64,000 nucleotides of DNA, taken from positions 88,260,945-88,324,944 of the forward strand of contig CM038216.1 of the NCBI GenBank assembly GCA_021442155.1. The letters run 5' to 3'. Origin of the DNA: Cymbidium sinense. Its lineage: Eukaryota; Streptophyta; Magnoliopsida; Asparagales; Orchidaceae. Positions 1-11,668 of the stretch are shown in pieces (position 1 is the first letter of the stretch; every line of letters starts with the position of its first letter). The translations under genes and the position numbers were made by a program. Under the pieces are notes generated by a model, which worked only from the letters and a program-made list of their open reading frames with translations, was not told where the DNA came from and ran no database searches.

Positions 1-540
1 TTTTTATTTATTTTTAGGTTTACTTTTTAGGTTTAAGTTTTTATTTTATTTTATCTAAGGTATATTTTAAATTTATTTTATGTTTAGTTTTTATTTTCTG
101 AAGGTTATTTATTTATAAGTTTGTTTTATTTTTTAGCTTAGTTTAGGCCTTTATTTATTTTACTTTAGTTTAGTTTTTATATATTTTTTATTTTATTTTT
201 AGGTTTAGGTTTAGGTTTTAGTTTAGGTTATTTTTCTTATTTTCAATTTTTTTAATTAAGTTTAGATTTTAGGGTTTATGGTTTAAGGTTTTAGGGTTTA
301 GGATTTAGGGTTTACAGTTTAGTGTTTAGGGTTTAGGGTTTTAGGGGTTTAGGTTTTAAGTTTAGGGTTGTTTTGGTTTAGGGTTTAGGATTTAGGGTAT
401 AGTCTTTAAGGTTAGGGTTTTAGTTTTTTTTAATGATTTTAGGGTTTATTTTAAGTTTTAGGGTTTAGTTTAGAGTTTAGGGTTTAGGGTTTTAGGGTTT
501 AGGGTTTAAGGTTTAGGGTTTAGGATTTACAGTTTAGGGT
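1..540 (+). repeat. Degenerate telomere-like satellite, segment 1
   Basis: About the first 250 bases are A/T-rich TTTATTTTA and TTTAGG blocks. From about 270 onward they change to TTTAGGG heptamers broken by substitutions and one-base indels. C is almost absent from the + strand. The segment ends at the T-rich (antisense poly-A) edge of LINE fragment A. No gene is visible. Confidence 0.9.
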
Positions 541-2300
541 TTTTTTTGGGAAAGTTAGAATTTTATTACCATAAAAGGAAAAGATACAATGTCTTTAAAA
601 AGGGTAATGCTATAAAATTCTAGTTCTCTACAACAACAAACCTAAATGTACATTAGAAAAAGAAAAGAAAATAAAAGAGCCAATACAACAGCTAAAAAGC
701 ATAAGAGAAAAAAAAACACAGAGTAAGACTAAAATAAATCCTGAAAATAGTAAAAGTATGAGTCAATAGTAGTTCATGATTCCTTTGAGAAAGCAAGATA
801 AGCAAGATCCACAACAACGATGCTTGGCTTGACCAAGTAGCGACCATTCCCTTTGTAAAGTTCCAACCTGTAAAAGAAATCTACAAAACACTACATATGT
901 AAAAGTCATAGCTAAAAAGGATAAGGACAAAGAGAGGAAATGAAGAGAGCTAAGAACGAGAAGGATCAAGCTTAGTTAGAGTCATCTCAAGAGGAAACAA
1001 TTCATATGAGCATCCAATCCTCATAAAGAGGGGTTACAATCAAATGTAACGCTACCAATCAGAGAGAAGAGGTTTGTAACATCAAAGACATCATAGCCAA
1101 CTTACATGATACAAGAAAACTTCGAAAGCCAGTAGTCCGTAGAGTTCCAGATCTTGAAACATTAAACAAAAAGCAACTGACCAACAACTAGCTTGTAGCT
1201 AAAGCACTAGGGAAAACCAGAATCAATAATCATTAAGCACTAGACCAATGCCAATTAATAGAGAAATAACCAACAAAACCAAGATAGGGGCTCTCAAGCC
1301 AATGTCCCAACAAGTAGCAGTCACCGAGCCAAACTAGGGTTAGAAACCACAAATGACTAAACAACTCAGAAATGAAACCATCAACTGAAGGAAACATAAG
1401 ATGCAGCCTGTGAAAATTACCAGAAGACAAAACATCCACATAAAAGGGGGCCAAAGACAACCACAAATAACTAGAAACCAGAAAGTTCAATCCAAAAGGA
1501 TCAGGAAATGTTCGGTATGCAGAGCAAAAGGCTCCAGCAACTTTCCAAGAAGAAGGAAAAGACCAACCAAGATTCTAAGGACAAGTAACGCTCCTCCAAC
1601 CAAACCAGTAAAGTAAAATAGCCGTAAGGCAACCACTAGAGAATAACCCATCATAAGTAACCAACAAATGAAGCATCCTCATCAGCTAAGGAAAAGTAGA
1701 AAACCAACAAAGCACCACACAATAGTGGTTCAAAATAAGCACATCCACCATAGAAAGGCAACAATAGCAGCTAGCCAGGACCAATCAAAAAGTAAAACTT
1801 CCCCAGTAACAAAGACTAACTTGATAGGAAGCATAATTACAACACAAAATGTGTTGCAAATAATGCACCCAATAGAGGCTAATCCCAGGAGAATAACCAA
1901 ACACAAAACCAAGGAAAAAGAAGTATCTAGCAACAAACAACAAGGAATTAGAAGGCAACCCTAAAAAAATAGGTAGGAAATTCTCCAAAAGAAGGATCAT
2001 AAAGGAAACAACCAATAATAGTTCCCACTCAGAAGGCCACCCATCTAACCATAAAAAACTAGTAAAAAGTAATTCGAGTTCAAGAGTAAAGACAATAAAT
2101 AAACCAATGTTGAAAATAAAATAAAGCTAGAGCAGAAACTGTCTCATCCCCCAGCAACCAGTGTAAGAAGGCAGAGAAGACAGTAGCCACCAGGATGAAA
2201 AAACCATGCCAACCTAGGCTAGAAGACAAGAACTACCAGGTAGCAACCACCAGGAAAACCCAAAAGCATAACCCAGCTCAAGCTAAAAATTGAAAAATAA
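541..2300 (-). mobile_element. LINE fragment A (3'-UTR-only piece)
   Basis: On the - strand this is a T/G-rich, TTGG-rich stretch ending near ATTTTATTACC-complement and an A-run at 541-547. It matches, in order, the 3' untranslated region of the long LINE at 11,669-19,049. Shared landmarks include the blocks complementary to ATTTTATTACCATA near 560, GCTACAAGAAACCTAAA-like sequence near 640, and CATATGAGCATCCAA near 1,000. It has no RT, endonuclease or RNase H sequence. Its 5' edge (about 2,300, reading GAAAAATAAG into GTTTAGGG) is the same edge seen in fragments B and C, so the three are probably copies made by array amplification. Hydrophobic open frames inside are by-products of the TTGG-rich composition. 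Confidence 0.75.
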
Positions 2301-2879
2301 GTTTAGGGTTTTGGGCTTAGGGTTTAGGGTTTACGATTAGGGTTTAGTGTTTAGGGTTTAACGTTTAGTGTTTAGGCTTCAAAGTTTACAGTTTTGAGGG
2401 TTTAGGCTTTAGGGTTTAGGGTTTAACGTTTAAAGTTTAGGGTTTCAAGTTTAGGGTTTAGGGTTTAAGGTTTAGGGTTGTATGGTTTAGGGTTTTGGGT
2501 TAGTTTATGGTTTAGTGTTTAAAGTTTAGGTTAGTTTAGGGATTAGGGTTTAAGGGTTTAGGGGTTTAAGGTTTAGGGTTTTTTAGGGTTTAGTGTTTTG
2601 GGTTTAGCGTTTAGGGTCTAGGTTTTATTTTAGGTTTACAATTTTTTTAAATTAAATAAACTAGTAGGTTTAAATTTATTTAGTTTATTTTTTATTTATG
2701 TTATTTTATTTTATTTTATTTATATTTATTTAGGTTTTTTCTTTATTTGTTTAGGGTTAGGTTTTGGGGTTTAGGATTTAGAGTTTAGGGTTTTAGGGGT
2801 GAGGGTTTAGGGTTTAGGGTTTTGGTTTTAGGTTTAGGGTTCAAGTTTTAGTTTAGGATTTAGGGTTTTGTTTTTTTTT
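2301..2879 (+). repeat. Degenerate telomere-like satellite, segment 2
   Basis: TTTAGGG-type repeats run to about 2,620. The conserved satellite core lies at 2,642-2,690 (AATTAAATAAACTAGTAGG, then TTTATTTAG). A short TTTATTTTA block and more TTTAGGG-type repeats follow up to the A-tail edge of the GR-RBP fragment. No gene is visible. Confidence 0.9.
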
Positions 2880-3347
2880 TAACAAAGAATAAATTCAGAT
2901 TCATTATATCTTATTTTTGATTTCATCAACCAAGTATCACACCAAGTTTTCTAAGACACAAGTGATCACATAGATAAAAAATGAGCATGCATAGAGCAAA
3001 TCAGAAACCTTAGATAACTAGAATTATCTCTACTATAAAGATACAGTTCCACATGCGGTAGATCGGATCGGTCATTCTTCAATTTCTCCAGGTCCCATCA
3101 AAACCACATCGTCCTCTTGAGTAACGGGATCTACCATCATATCCCCGATGTCTCACATTACCACAACCAAGGGTGTAATCTCCGTCACTCCTACCGCCTT
3201 AATAACCACCACCTCCATATCCACCAGTACCTCCAGATCCCCCACCACCACTGTGATAAGCACTGTCTCCGCCTTTGCTTCCACTGCTAGATCTAGACTG
3301 AGCCTGGCAGACGATGATGTTCCTTTCAACAAGGCTCTACCCAATCT
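2880..3347 (-). pseudogene. GR-RBP 3'-exon fragment 1
   Basis: The - strand reads from 3,347 as the end of an RRM and a glycine-rich tail of a plant glycine-rich RNA-binding protein: VCQAQSRSSSG, then YHSGGGGSGGTGGYGGGG, a region with GGRSDGDY, GYDGRSRYSRGR and a C-terminal WRN before the stop near 3,080. In-frame stops replace residue 3 and a residue after GGYGGGGY, so it cannot make the protein. The 3'-UTR follows to an A-run (T-run on +) at about 2,870-2,880. The first two thirds of the RRM are absent. The 5' edge is the telomere-like sequence CCCTAAG, at the same place as in the other copies. Confidence 0.85.
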
Positions 3348-3505
3348 TAGGGTTTACATTTAGGTTTTGGTTTATTAGGTTGTACATTTTAGGTACATTT
3401 TTTAGTTTATTTAGTTACTTTAGGTTTACATTTAGGGTTTGGGATTAGGTTTTATGGTTTAGGGATAGCGTTTAGGGCTGAGGGTTTAGGGTTTAAGGTT
3501 TAGGA
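3348..3505 (+). repeat. Degenerate telomere-like satellite, segment 3 (short spacer)
   Basis: A 158-base spacer of TTTAGG/TTTAGGG repeats separates GR-RBP fragment 1 from LINE fragment B. It contains the TTTAGTTACTTTAGG variant that also follows the GR-RBP boundary at 7,454 and 27,019. Confidence 0.85.
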
Positions 3506-4718
3506 ATTTTTTTTGAAAGATATAATTTTATTACCATAAAAGAAAAATATATAATTTCCTTAAAATGGGTAAAGCCCTAGAATTTGCAGAGCTACAAGAA
3601 ACCTAAAGAGCTAAACTCCCATCTAAGTACATGAGAAAAAGAAAAGAAAATAAAAGAGCAAATAGAATAGCTAAAAAGCATAATAGAAAAATAGATAGAG
3701 TAAGACTAAAACATCCTGAAATTAATAAAAAGATGAGTCAATAGCTATTCATGATATCATTGAGAAAGCAAGATAAGCAAGATCCATAGTAACAACAATT
3801 GGGTTGACTGAGTAATAACCATTCCCTATGTAAAGTTCCAACCAATAAAAGAAATCTATAAAACACTACAAATGCAAAAGTCATTGCTAAAAGGATAAGG
3901 ATAAAGAGAGGAAAAGGAGAGAGTTGAGAAAGAGAATGCTTAAGCTCAATTATGATCATCCCAAGGGGCAACAATACATATGAGCATCCAAACTTCATAA
4001 AGAAGGGCTAAAATCATATGTAATGCTACCAACCAGAGAGAAGAGGTGAGTAACATCAAAGCCATCATAGCCAGCATATCTGATATAAGCAAAAATTCAA
4101 GGCCAGCATTCCGTAGAGTTCTAAATCCTAAACCATTAAACAAAGATCAATCGGCTAGCAACCATTTAGAAGCCATACCACCCAGAAAAAACTACAACAA
4201 ACTAATCATAATAATCTAGAGAGAGGATAGAACAAAGTCAGAACACCAACAACAACCATTATCCAAATACCCATCAAAGCTCTAAACCAAGGGAAATGAG
4301 AACCAGCCATCAGCAAACACCTGGCCAATGGTAATTAATAGAGAAACAACCAATCAAACCAAGATAGGAGCCCTCAAGTCAAAGTGCCAACAAGTAGTAG
4401 TCACTAAGCCAAATGAGGGTGAGTAACCACAAATGACTAAACAGCTCAAAAATAAAATCATCAACCAGCAAAAAGTAATTCAAGTTCAAGATGAGAGCCA
4501 TTAAACCAACTAATGCAGAAAATAGAATAAAGATAGAGCAGAAACATCTCATCCACTTGCAACTAGAGTACAAAGCAGAGAAGATAGTAGCCACAAGGCT
4601 GAAAGAACCAAGCCAATCTAGGCTTGAAAGACAAGAACCACAAGGTAGCCACCACCAAGCCAACCCAAAATCTAGAGGTCAAAAACATAACCCAACCCAG
4701 GCTAAATAGTGAAAATAA
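3506..4718 (-). mobile_element. LINE fragment B (3'-UTR piece with internal deletion)
   Basis: It has the same 3' edge (T-rich at 3,506-3,520) and the same 5' edge (GTGAAAATAAG into TTTAGGG at about 4,718) as fragments A and C. It is only about 1.2 kb because the part matching roughly 1,393-2,064 of fragment A is missing. The joint is near 4,469, where CATCAACCAG runs directly into AAAAAGTAATTCAAG. It has no LINE coding domain. The open frames in it are low-complexity hydrophobic translations and are not supported as genes. Confidence 0.72.
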
Positions 4719-7014
4719 GTTTAGGGTTTAGGGTTTAGGGTTTAAGGTTTAAGGTTTAGGCTTAGGGTTTAGAGTTTAAGGATTAGGCTTTAGTGTTTAG
4801 TGTTTTGCTTTAAGGTTTAGGATTTGAGGGTTTAGGGTTTAGGATTTAGGGTTGTAGGTTTTGGATTTTGGATTTAAGGTTTAGGGTTGTATGGGTTTAG
4901 GGTTTAGGGTTTAGGTTTAGGGTTTAGGTTTTATGTGGTTTATGGTTATAGTTTAGGGCAAAGGGTTTAATTTAAGTTTAGGGTTTTTTTAACATTAAGT
5001 AAACTGATATGTTTAGGTTTACTTAGTTTATTTAGTTTATTTTATTTATTTATTATAGTTTATTTTATTTTTTATTTTTATTTAGGTTAATTTTTTAACT
5101 TTATTTAGTTTAGTTTATATATTTTTTGTTTAGTTTATTTTTTTAGGTCTAGGTTTAGGTCAATGTTTACTTTTTAGTTTAGTTTTATTTTAATTTAATC
5201 TTTTAGGTTTAGGTTTTATTTTTTATTTTTAGGTTTAGTTTTGGTTTTTATTTTATTTTTTAGGTTTAGGTTTTACGTATTTATTTTAGGTTTATTTTTA
5301 GGTTTTATTTTCTTAGATTAGGTTTAAGTTTATTTTTAATTTATTTAATTTTATTTAGTTTAGGGTTTAAGTTTAGTTTATTTTAGGTTTAGGTTTAGGT
5401 TTTATTTATTTTAGTATAGTTTATTTTAGTTTAGGTTTAGGTTTATTTCATTTTGTTTATTTTAAATTTAGGTTACTTTTTTAGTTTTGGGTTTGTGTTT
5501 TATTTTTATTTATTTTTAGGTTTAGGTTTTATTTAGTTTTTATTTTATTTTATTTAAGGTTTATTTTATTTTTATTTTATGTTTTTTTTATTTTATTTAC
5601 GTTTTTTATTTTTAGGTTTATTTTATTTTTAGTTCGCTTTCAATTTTTATTTATTTTATTTTAGTTTAGTTTTAATTATTTATTTTATTTTATTTTTAGG
5701 TTTTGGTTTAGGTTTAGGTTTAGGTTTTAGTTTAGGTTTTTATTTTATTTTATTTTTCTATTTTATATAGGTTTAGGTTTTTTATTTATTTTATTTTTAG
5801 GCTTTATTTTTTTAGGTTTAAGTTTTTTGGTTTTAAGGGTTTAGGGTTTAGGGTTTAAGGTTTGGGGTTTAGGGTTTAGAATTTAGGGTTATAGGTTTCA
5901 GGGTTTTTGGTTTAGGTTTTAAGGTTTAGGATTTTAGTGTTTAGGGTTTAGGGTTTAGGTTAATTTAGGGGTTAGGGTTTATTTATTTTTATTTATTTAT
6001 TTATTTTTATTTTTTTTTGAATTAGGAAAACTCATAGGTTTAGGTTTATTTAGTTTATTTAGTTTATTTATTTATTTTAATTTATTTTATTTTATTTCTT
6101 TTTTTTAGGTTTATTTTTATTTTTATTTAGTTTTGTTTATTTATTTTAGATTTATTTATTTTAGTTTAGGTTTTATTATAATTTATTTTTTAGGATTTAG
6201 GTTTATTTTTTTAGTATTTTTATTTTATTTTATTTTGTAAGTTTAGTTTTATTTTTTATTTTTTTTTAGGTTTAAGTTTTTTATTTTATTTTTTTTAGGT
6301 TTAGGTTTTGTTTTTTTTATTTTAGGTTTATTTTAAGATTTTTTTTTAGTTTAGGTTTAGGTTTATTTTTAGTTTATTTTAATTTATTTAGTTTAGGTTT
6401 AGGTTTTCTTTATCTTAGCTTAGTTTATTTTAGTTTAGGTTTATGTTTATTTTATTTTTATTTTAGGTCTATGGTTTTTTTTACTTTAGGGTTTAAGTTT
6501 TTTTTATTACTTATTTTTAGGTTTATTTTTTAGGTTTATGCTTTTATTTAGTTTTTAATTTAATTTATTTTTATTTTAGGTTTAGTTTTTATTTTAATTT
6601 GGTGTTTTATTTTTTAGTTTAGTTTAGGCTTTCATTTATTTTAATTTAGTTTAGTTTTTTATTTAATTTTCTATTTAGGTTTAGGTTTAGATTTTGGTTA
6701 ACATTTTAGTTTAGGTTTGTTTATTTATTTTATTTTTAGGTTAAATTTAGTTTAGGTTTAAGTTTTAGCTTTAGGGTTGGGGTTTAGGGTAGTTTGGGGT
6801 TTAGGGTTTAGTGATTAGGATTTAGGGTGGTAGGTTTAGGGTTTAAGGTTTAGGTTTTATGATTTAGGGTTTAGATTTTAGCGGTTTAGGGTTAGGCTTT
6901 AGGGTTTAGGGTTTAGGTTTTATTATTTTTAGGGTTTAGGATTTAGAGTTTAAGTTTTAGGTTTAAGGTTTAGGTTTTAGTTTAGGGTTTGGGGTTTTTG
7001 TTATTTTTTTTTAA
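4719..7014 (+). repeat. Degenerate telomere-like satellite, segment 4
   Basis: Alternating blocks of TTTAGGG heptamers (about 4,719-4,980; 5,830-5,975; 6,770-7,000) and TTTATTTTA/TTTAGG A/T-rich sequence make up this stretch. Satellite cores lie at 4,984-5,040 and 6,011-6,060, about 1.0 kb apart. The + strand has almost no C. No gene is visible in these 2.3 kb. Confidence 0.9.
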
Positions 7015-7453
7015 CATAGAATAAATTCAGATTCAACATTTCTTTATTTCAATTTCATCAACTAAGTAACACGCCAAGTTTCCTAAGACACAAGAGACTA
7101 CTTAGATCAAAATTATGCACTCATAGAGAAAATCAAAAACCCTAGATTTCATGAACTGTCTCATTGTAATGATAGTTCCATAAGCAATAGATCAAATCAG
7201 GCATTCATCAATTTCTCCAGTTCCCATCAGAACCACCCCGGCCTCTCGAGTAGCAAGATCCACCATCATAACCCTGATCTCTCCCTCTGCCACCACCATG
7301 ACTGCAACCTCTCCTCCCACCCACCACGCTCACCACCTCCAATCCACACTGATCCCACCACCACTATGATAATCCTCTCGCTTCACCTCCACCACCAGAT
7401 CTAGAATTAGTCTTATTGACGGTGATGTTCCTATCATCAAGGTTCTGCCCATT
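7015..7453 (-). pseudogene. GR-RBP 3'-exon fragment 2
   Basis: Read from 7,453 on the - strand it begins NGQNLDDRNITVNK, the end of the RRM of a plant GR-RBP. It continues SRSGGGGE, loses frame in the glycine-rich part, and returns to frame as GGGRGRDQGYDGG, SCYSRGRGGSDGNWRN and a stop. This copy shows the likely original C-terminus (GNWRN). Several other copies have TAG in place of the TGG codon. Net-zero indels and several substitutions make it a pseudogene. The 3'-UTR ends at an A-run (T-run on +, 7,007-7,013). It lacks the RRM N-terminal part. Confidence 0.85.
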
Positions 7454-7750
7454 CTTAGGGTTTAGGTTTATTTGATTTAGGGTATAGGTTTATTTTAAAT
7501 TTATTTAGTTACTTTAGGTTTAGGTTCATGGTTTGGGGTTAAGATTTAAGGATTAGGGTTAGGGTTTAGGGTTTATGATTAGTGTTTAGGATTTAGGGTT
7601 TAGTGTTTATGCTTTAGGGTTTACAGTTTTTATGGTTTAGGGTTTAAGTTTTAGAGTTTAGGCTTTTTAGGGTTTAGGGTTTAAGTTTTAATGATTGTGT
7701 TTAGGGTTTAGGGTTTAGGATTTTAGGGTTTAGGATTTAGAGTTTGGGGT
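7454..7750 (+). repeat. Degenerate telomere-like satellite, segment 5
   Basis: TTTAGG/TTTAGGG repeats link GR-RBP fragment 2 to LINE fragment C. Its right edge is a T-run of about 14 followed by a G-run of 11 (to 7,774), an unusual homopolymer pair at the LINE poly-A junction. Confidence 0.85.
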
Positions 7751-9680
7751 TTTTTTTTTTTTTGGGGGGGGGGGTTAGCTTATAATTTTATTACCATAGA
7801 AGGAAAAGATACAATATCCTTAAAAGAGGTAAAGCTCTAAAATTCTACTCCTCTTAGAGCTACAAGAAACCTAAAGTGCTAAACTCCCATCTATGTACAT
7901 TAGAAAAAGAAAACAAAATAATAGAGAAAATACAGCAGCTAAAAAGCATAAGACAAAAAGACATAGAGTAAGACTAAAACAAATCCAGAAAATAATAAAA
8001 GAATGAGTTAGCAATAGTTCATGATTTCTTTGAGAAAACAAGATAAGCAAAATCCACACCAACATCACTTGGGTTGACTGAGTACCAACCATTCCCTCTA
8101 TAAAGTTTGAACCTATAAAAGAAATCTGCACCACACTACAATGAAAAAAGTCATAGCTAGAAAGGATAAGGATAAAGAGAGGAAATAGAGAGAGCTGAGA
8201 ACGAGAAAGCTAAAGCTCAGTTAGGATCATCTCAAGGGTCAATAATACATATGAACAACCAAACTTCATAAAGAAGGGTTTCAATCATATGTAATGCTAC
8301 TAACTAAAGAAAAGAGGTGAGTAACATCAAAGACATAATAGTCAGCATACCTGATACAAGCAAACATCCAAGGCCAACAGTCTATAGAGTTCTAGATCCT
8401 GCACCATTTAACAAAGTGTAATAGGCCAGCAACTAGCTAATAGCCAAACAACTAAACAAAAACCACAGCAGACTAATCACAATAACCTAGAGAGAGGATA
8501 GAACAAAGTTAGAACACTAATAATAGACATTATCCAAATACCCATCCAAGCTCCAAACAAGGGAAAACCTAGAACCAATAGTCAGCAAGCACCAGACCCA
8601 TGCAATTAATAGAGAAACAACCAACAAAACCAAGATAGGATCCCTCAAGCCAAAGTCCCAACAAGCAGTCACCAAGCCAAACTAGGATGAGAAACCACAA
8701 ACAACTAAACAACTTAAAAATGAAACCATCAACTAAAGGAAACATAAGTTGCATCTAGTGTAAATCAATAGAAGATAAAACAGTCACACAAAAGGGGGCC
8801 AAAGGCAGCCACCAACCACAAGAAACCAAAAAGTCCAATCTAAAAAGATCAACAAAACCAAAGATCGCAAAAATGCTCTAACAGATTGTCCAAGAATAAG
8901 GAAAGGACCAATAAGGAAAAAAATCAACCAACCAAGAATCCAAGGACAACTAAAAGTCCTCCAACCAAACCAGCTACATAAATCAGCCATAAGGCAACCA
9001 CCAGAGAATATCCCATAATAAGTAACCAACAATTGAAGCATCCCCAGCATCCAAGGAAAAGCAAAAAACCAACAAAGAACCATACAATAGAGGTCCAAAA
9101 GAAGCTCAGAAACCATAGAAAGGAAACAATAGTAGCTAGGTAGGACTTGCCAAAAACCAAACTTCCCCAGAAACAAAAACTAACCTGACAGGAAGCATAA
9201 TAAGAAAGCAAAATGTGCTACAAATAATGTACCCAGTAGAGGCTAATCTCAGGAGAATTACTAAACCCAAAACCAAGGCTAAAGAAGTATCTAATAATAA
9301 ACAACAATGAACTGGGAGGCAAACCCAAAAAAAAGAAGCTAGGAAATTCTGCAAAAGAAGGTTTAGAAAGAAAACAACCAACAACTGTTCCCACTAGGAA
9401 GGCCACCTATCCAACCATGAAAAACTAGCAAAAACTAATTTGTGTTCAAGAAGAGATCCAACAAACCAACTAATGCAGAAAAAATAATAAAGCCAGAGCA
9501 GAAACCATCTCATCCACCAGCAACCAGAATAACAAGGCAGAGAAGACAGTATCCACTAGGCCGAAAAAGCCAAGCCAACCCATGATGGAAAGACAAGAAC
9601 CACCAGGTAGCAGCCACCAAGCTAACCCAAAAGCTAAAGGTAAAAAACATAACCCAACTAAGGCCAAAAAGTGAAAATAA
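7751..9680 (-). mobile_element. LINE fragment C (3'-UTR-only piece)
   Basis: At 1.93 kb this is the longest of the three 3'-UTR-only pieces. It aligns by eye with fragment A throughout, for example CAACCATGAAAAACTAGC near 9,411 against the block near 2,047 of A, and CAGAGCAGAAACCATCTC near 9,492 against 2,132. Both edges match A and B. There is no coding domain. The - strand frames of 60-130 codons here are rich in W, F, L and G because the sequence is TTGG-rich, and they share no recognisable motif, so I do not call them genes. Confidence 0.75.
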
Positions 9681-11668
9681 GTTTAGGGTTTAGGGTTTAG
9701 GGTTTAGTATTTTGGATTTACGATTTAGGTTTTTGAGGATTGAGGGTTTAGCGTTTAGGGTTGTAGGGTTTACTGTTTAGGGTTGTAGGGGGGTTTAGGG
9801 TTAGTTTAGGGTTTAGGGTTAAGGGTTTAGGTTAGTTAAGGGTTTAGGGGTTTTTTGCATTTAGGGTTTTAGGTTTAAGGTTTTATAGTTTAGGGTTTGG
9901 ATTGGTTTTTTATGATTTAGGTTTATTTTAGGTTTAGGGTTTTTCTTTAAATTAAGTAAACTCGTAGGTTTAGGATTATTTAGTTTATTTTTTATTTATT
10001 TTAGTTTATTATATTTTATTTAGTTAAGTTTATTTTTTTATTTAATTTAGTTTAATTATTTTATTTTATTTTTTTATTTTATTTTAAGTTTAGGTTTAGG
10101 TTTATGTTTATTTTATCTTTGTTTTATTTTATTTTAGTTTTTAGGTTTAGGTTTTATTTTTAAGTTTTTTGGTTTTATTTTATGTTTATTATAAGGTTTT
10201 ATTTTTTCAGTTTAGGTTTAAGTTGATTTTTAGTTTATTTTAATTTATTTAGTTTAGTATGTAGGTTTAATTTATTTTAGGTTGTGGTATTGGTTTTATT
10301 TATTTTAGTTTAGTTTATTTTAATTTAGGTTTAGGTTTATTTTATTTTAGGTTTAGGTTTTTTTAGTTTAAGGTTTACGTTTAGTTATTATTTATATTTA
10401 GTTTATTTTTAGCTTAGTAATTATAGTTTTTTATTTTACATTATTTTACTTTATGGATTTGGTATTAGGGTTTTGGGTTTAGGGTTTAATGTTTAGAGTT
10501 TAGGGTTTAGGGTTTAGGGTTTATTTTAGGTAGGGTTTTAATTTTATTTATTTATTTTAGTTTTAGTTGATTTTATTTTATTTTATTTTATATTTAGGTT
10601 TAAATTTAGGTTAGGTTTAGGTTTAGGTTTTTTAGTTTAGGTTTTATTGTATTTTATTTTATTTTATTTAGGTTTAAGTTTTTATTTATTTTATTTTAGG
10701 TTTTATTTAGTTTGGTTTAGGTTTTAGGTTTTAGGGTTTATGGTTGGGTTTTTTGGGGTTTAGGTGTCCATTGTAGGTTTAGGGTTTAAGGTTTGGGTAG
10801 GTTTAGGGTTTAGGGTGGTTAAGGTTTATTTAGGTTTTGGATTTTTTTTAATTATGCAAAAGTAGTTTAGGTTTATTTAGTTTATTTGGTTTTATTTATT
10901 TATTTCAGTTAATTTAATTTTTTAATTTTATTTAGATTTATTTATTTTTTATTTAGTTTAGTTTTTTAATTTCAAGTTTATTTATTTTAGTTACTTTAGT
11001 TTATTTTTTGGGTTTAGGTTTAGGTTTAGGTTTATTTTTATTTTAGTTTTATTTATTTTATTTTTAGTTTAGGTTTTATTTTTTTATTTTAGGTTTAGAT
11101 TTAGATTTTTTTTAGGTTTAGGTTTTAGATTTTATTTTAGGTTTATTTTAAGGTTTTCTTTTAGTTTAGGTTTATTTTTTAGTTTTATTTTATTTTATTT
11201 TAGATTTAGTTGATTTAGTTTATTTCAGTTAGGTTTAGGTTTTATTTATTTTAGTTTTGTTTTTATTATTTTAGTTTTCATTAATGCTTATTTTATTTTT
11301 ATTTTAGGTTTAGTTTTTTGTTTATTTAGGTTTTATTTTTTTATTTATTTTAGGTTTATTTTTAGTTTATTAGTTTATTTTTATTTTATTTTATTTTTAG
11401 ATTTATTTATTTTATTTAAGTTTTACTTTTTAGTTTACTTTAGGTTCCTATTTATTTTATTTAGTTTTATTTTTTAATTTTTAATTTTATTTTATGTTTA
11501 GGTATAGGTTTTAGTTTAAGTTTTTATTTTATTTTATTTATTTTATTTTGGTTTAGATTTTTTTTATTTATTTTTTTTATTTTTAGGTTTTATCTTTAAC
11601 TTTTAGATTTAGGGTTTAGGGTTAGTTTAGAGTTTAGGGTTTGGGGTTTGGGATTTAGTGTTTAGGGT
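9681..11668 (+). repeat. Degenerate telomere-like satellite, segment 6
   Basis: TTTAGGG-type block 9,681-9,935, then core at 9,941-9,990. A/T-rich TTTATTTTA blocks follow with a short heptamer block near 10,460-10,530. A second core lies at 10,841-10,890, about 0.9 kb from the first. A/T-rich sequence then runs to the T-rich 3' edge of the long LINE. No gene is visible. Confidence 0.9.

Noticed and set aside
1..540. A functional telomere at the window start
   Set aside because: The repeats are heavily mutated and mixed with TTTATTTTA blocks, and their G-strand points into the window, not to position 1. The longest perfect tract anywhere is six heptamers (58,635).
8784..9406. Hydrophobic membrane-protein genes on the - strand (also 4,379-4,663; 12,106-13,284)
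   Set aside because: They lie in LINE 3'-UTR sequence that is TTGG-rich. The frames overlap each other, differ between repeat copies and have no motif beyond W/F/L/G richness.
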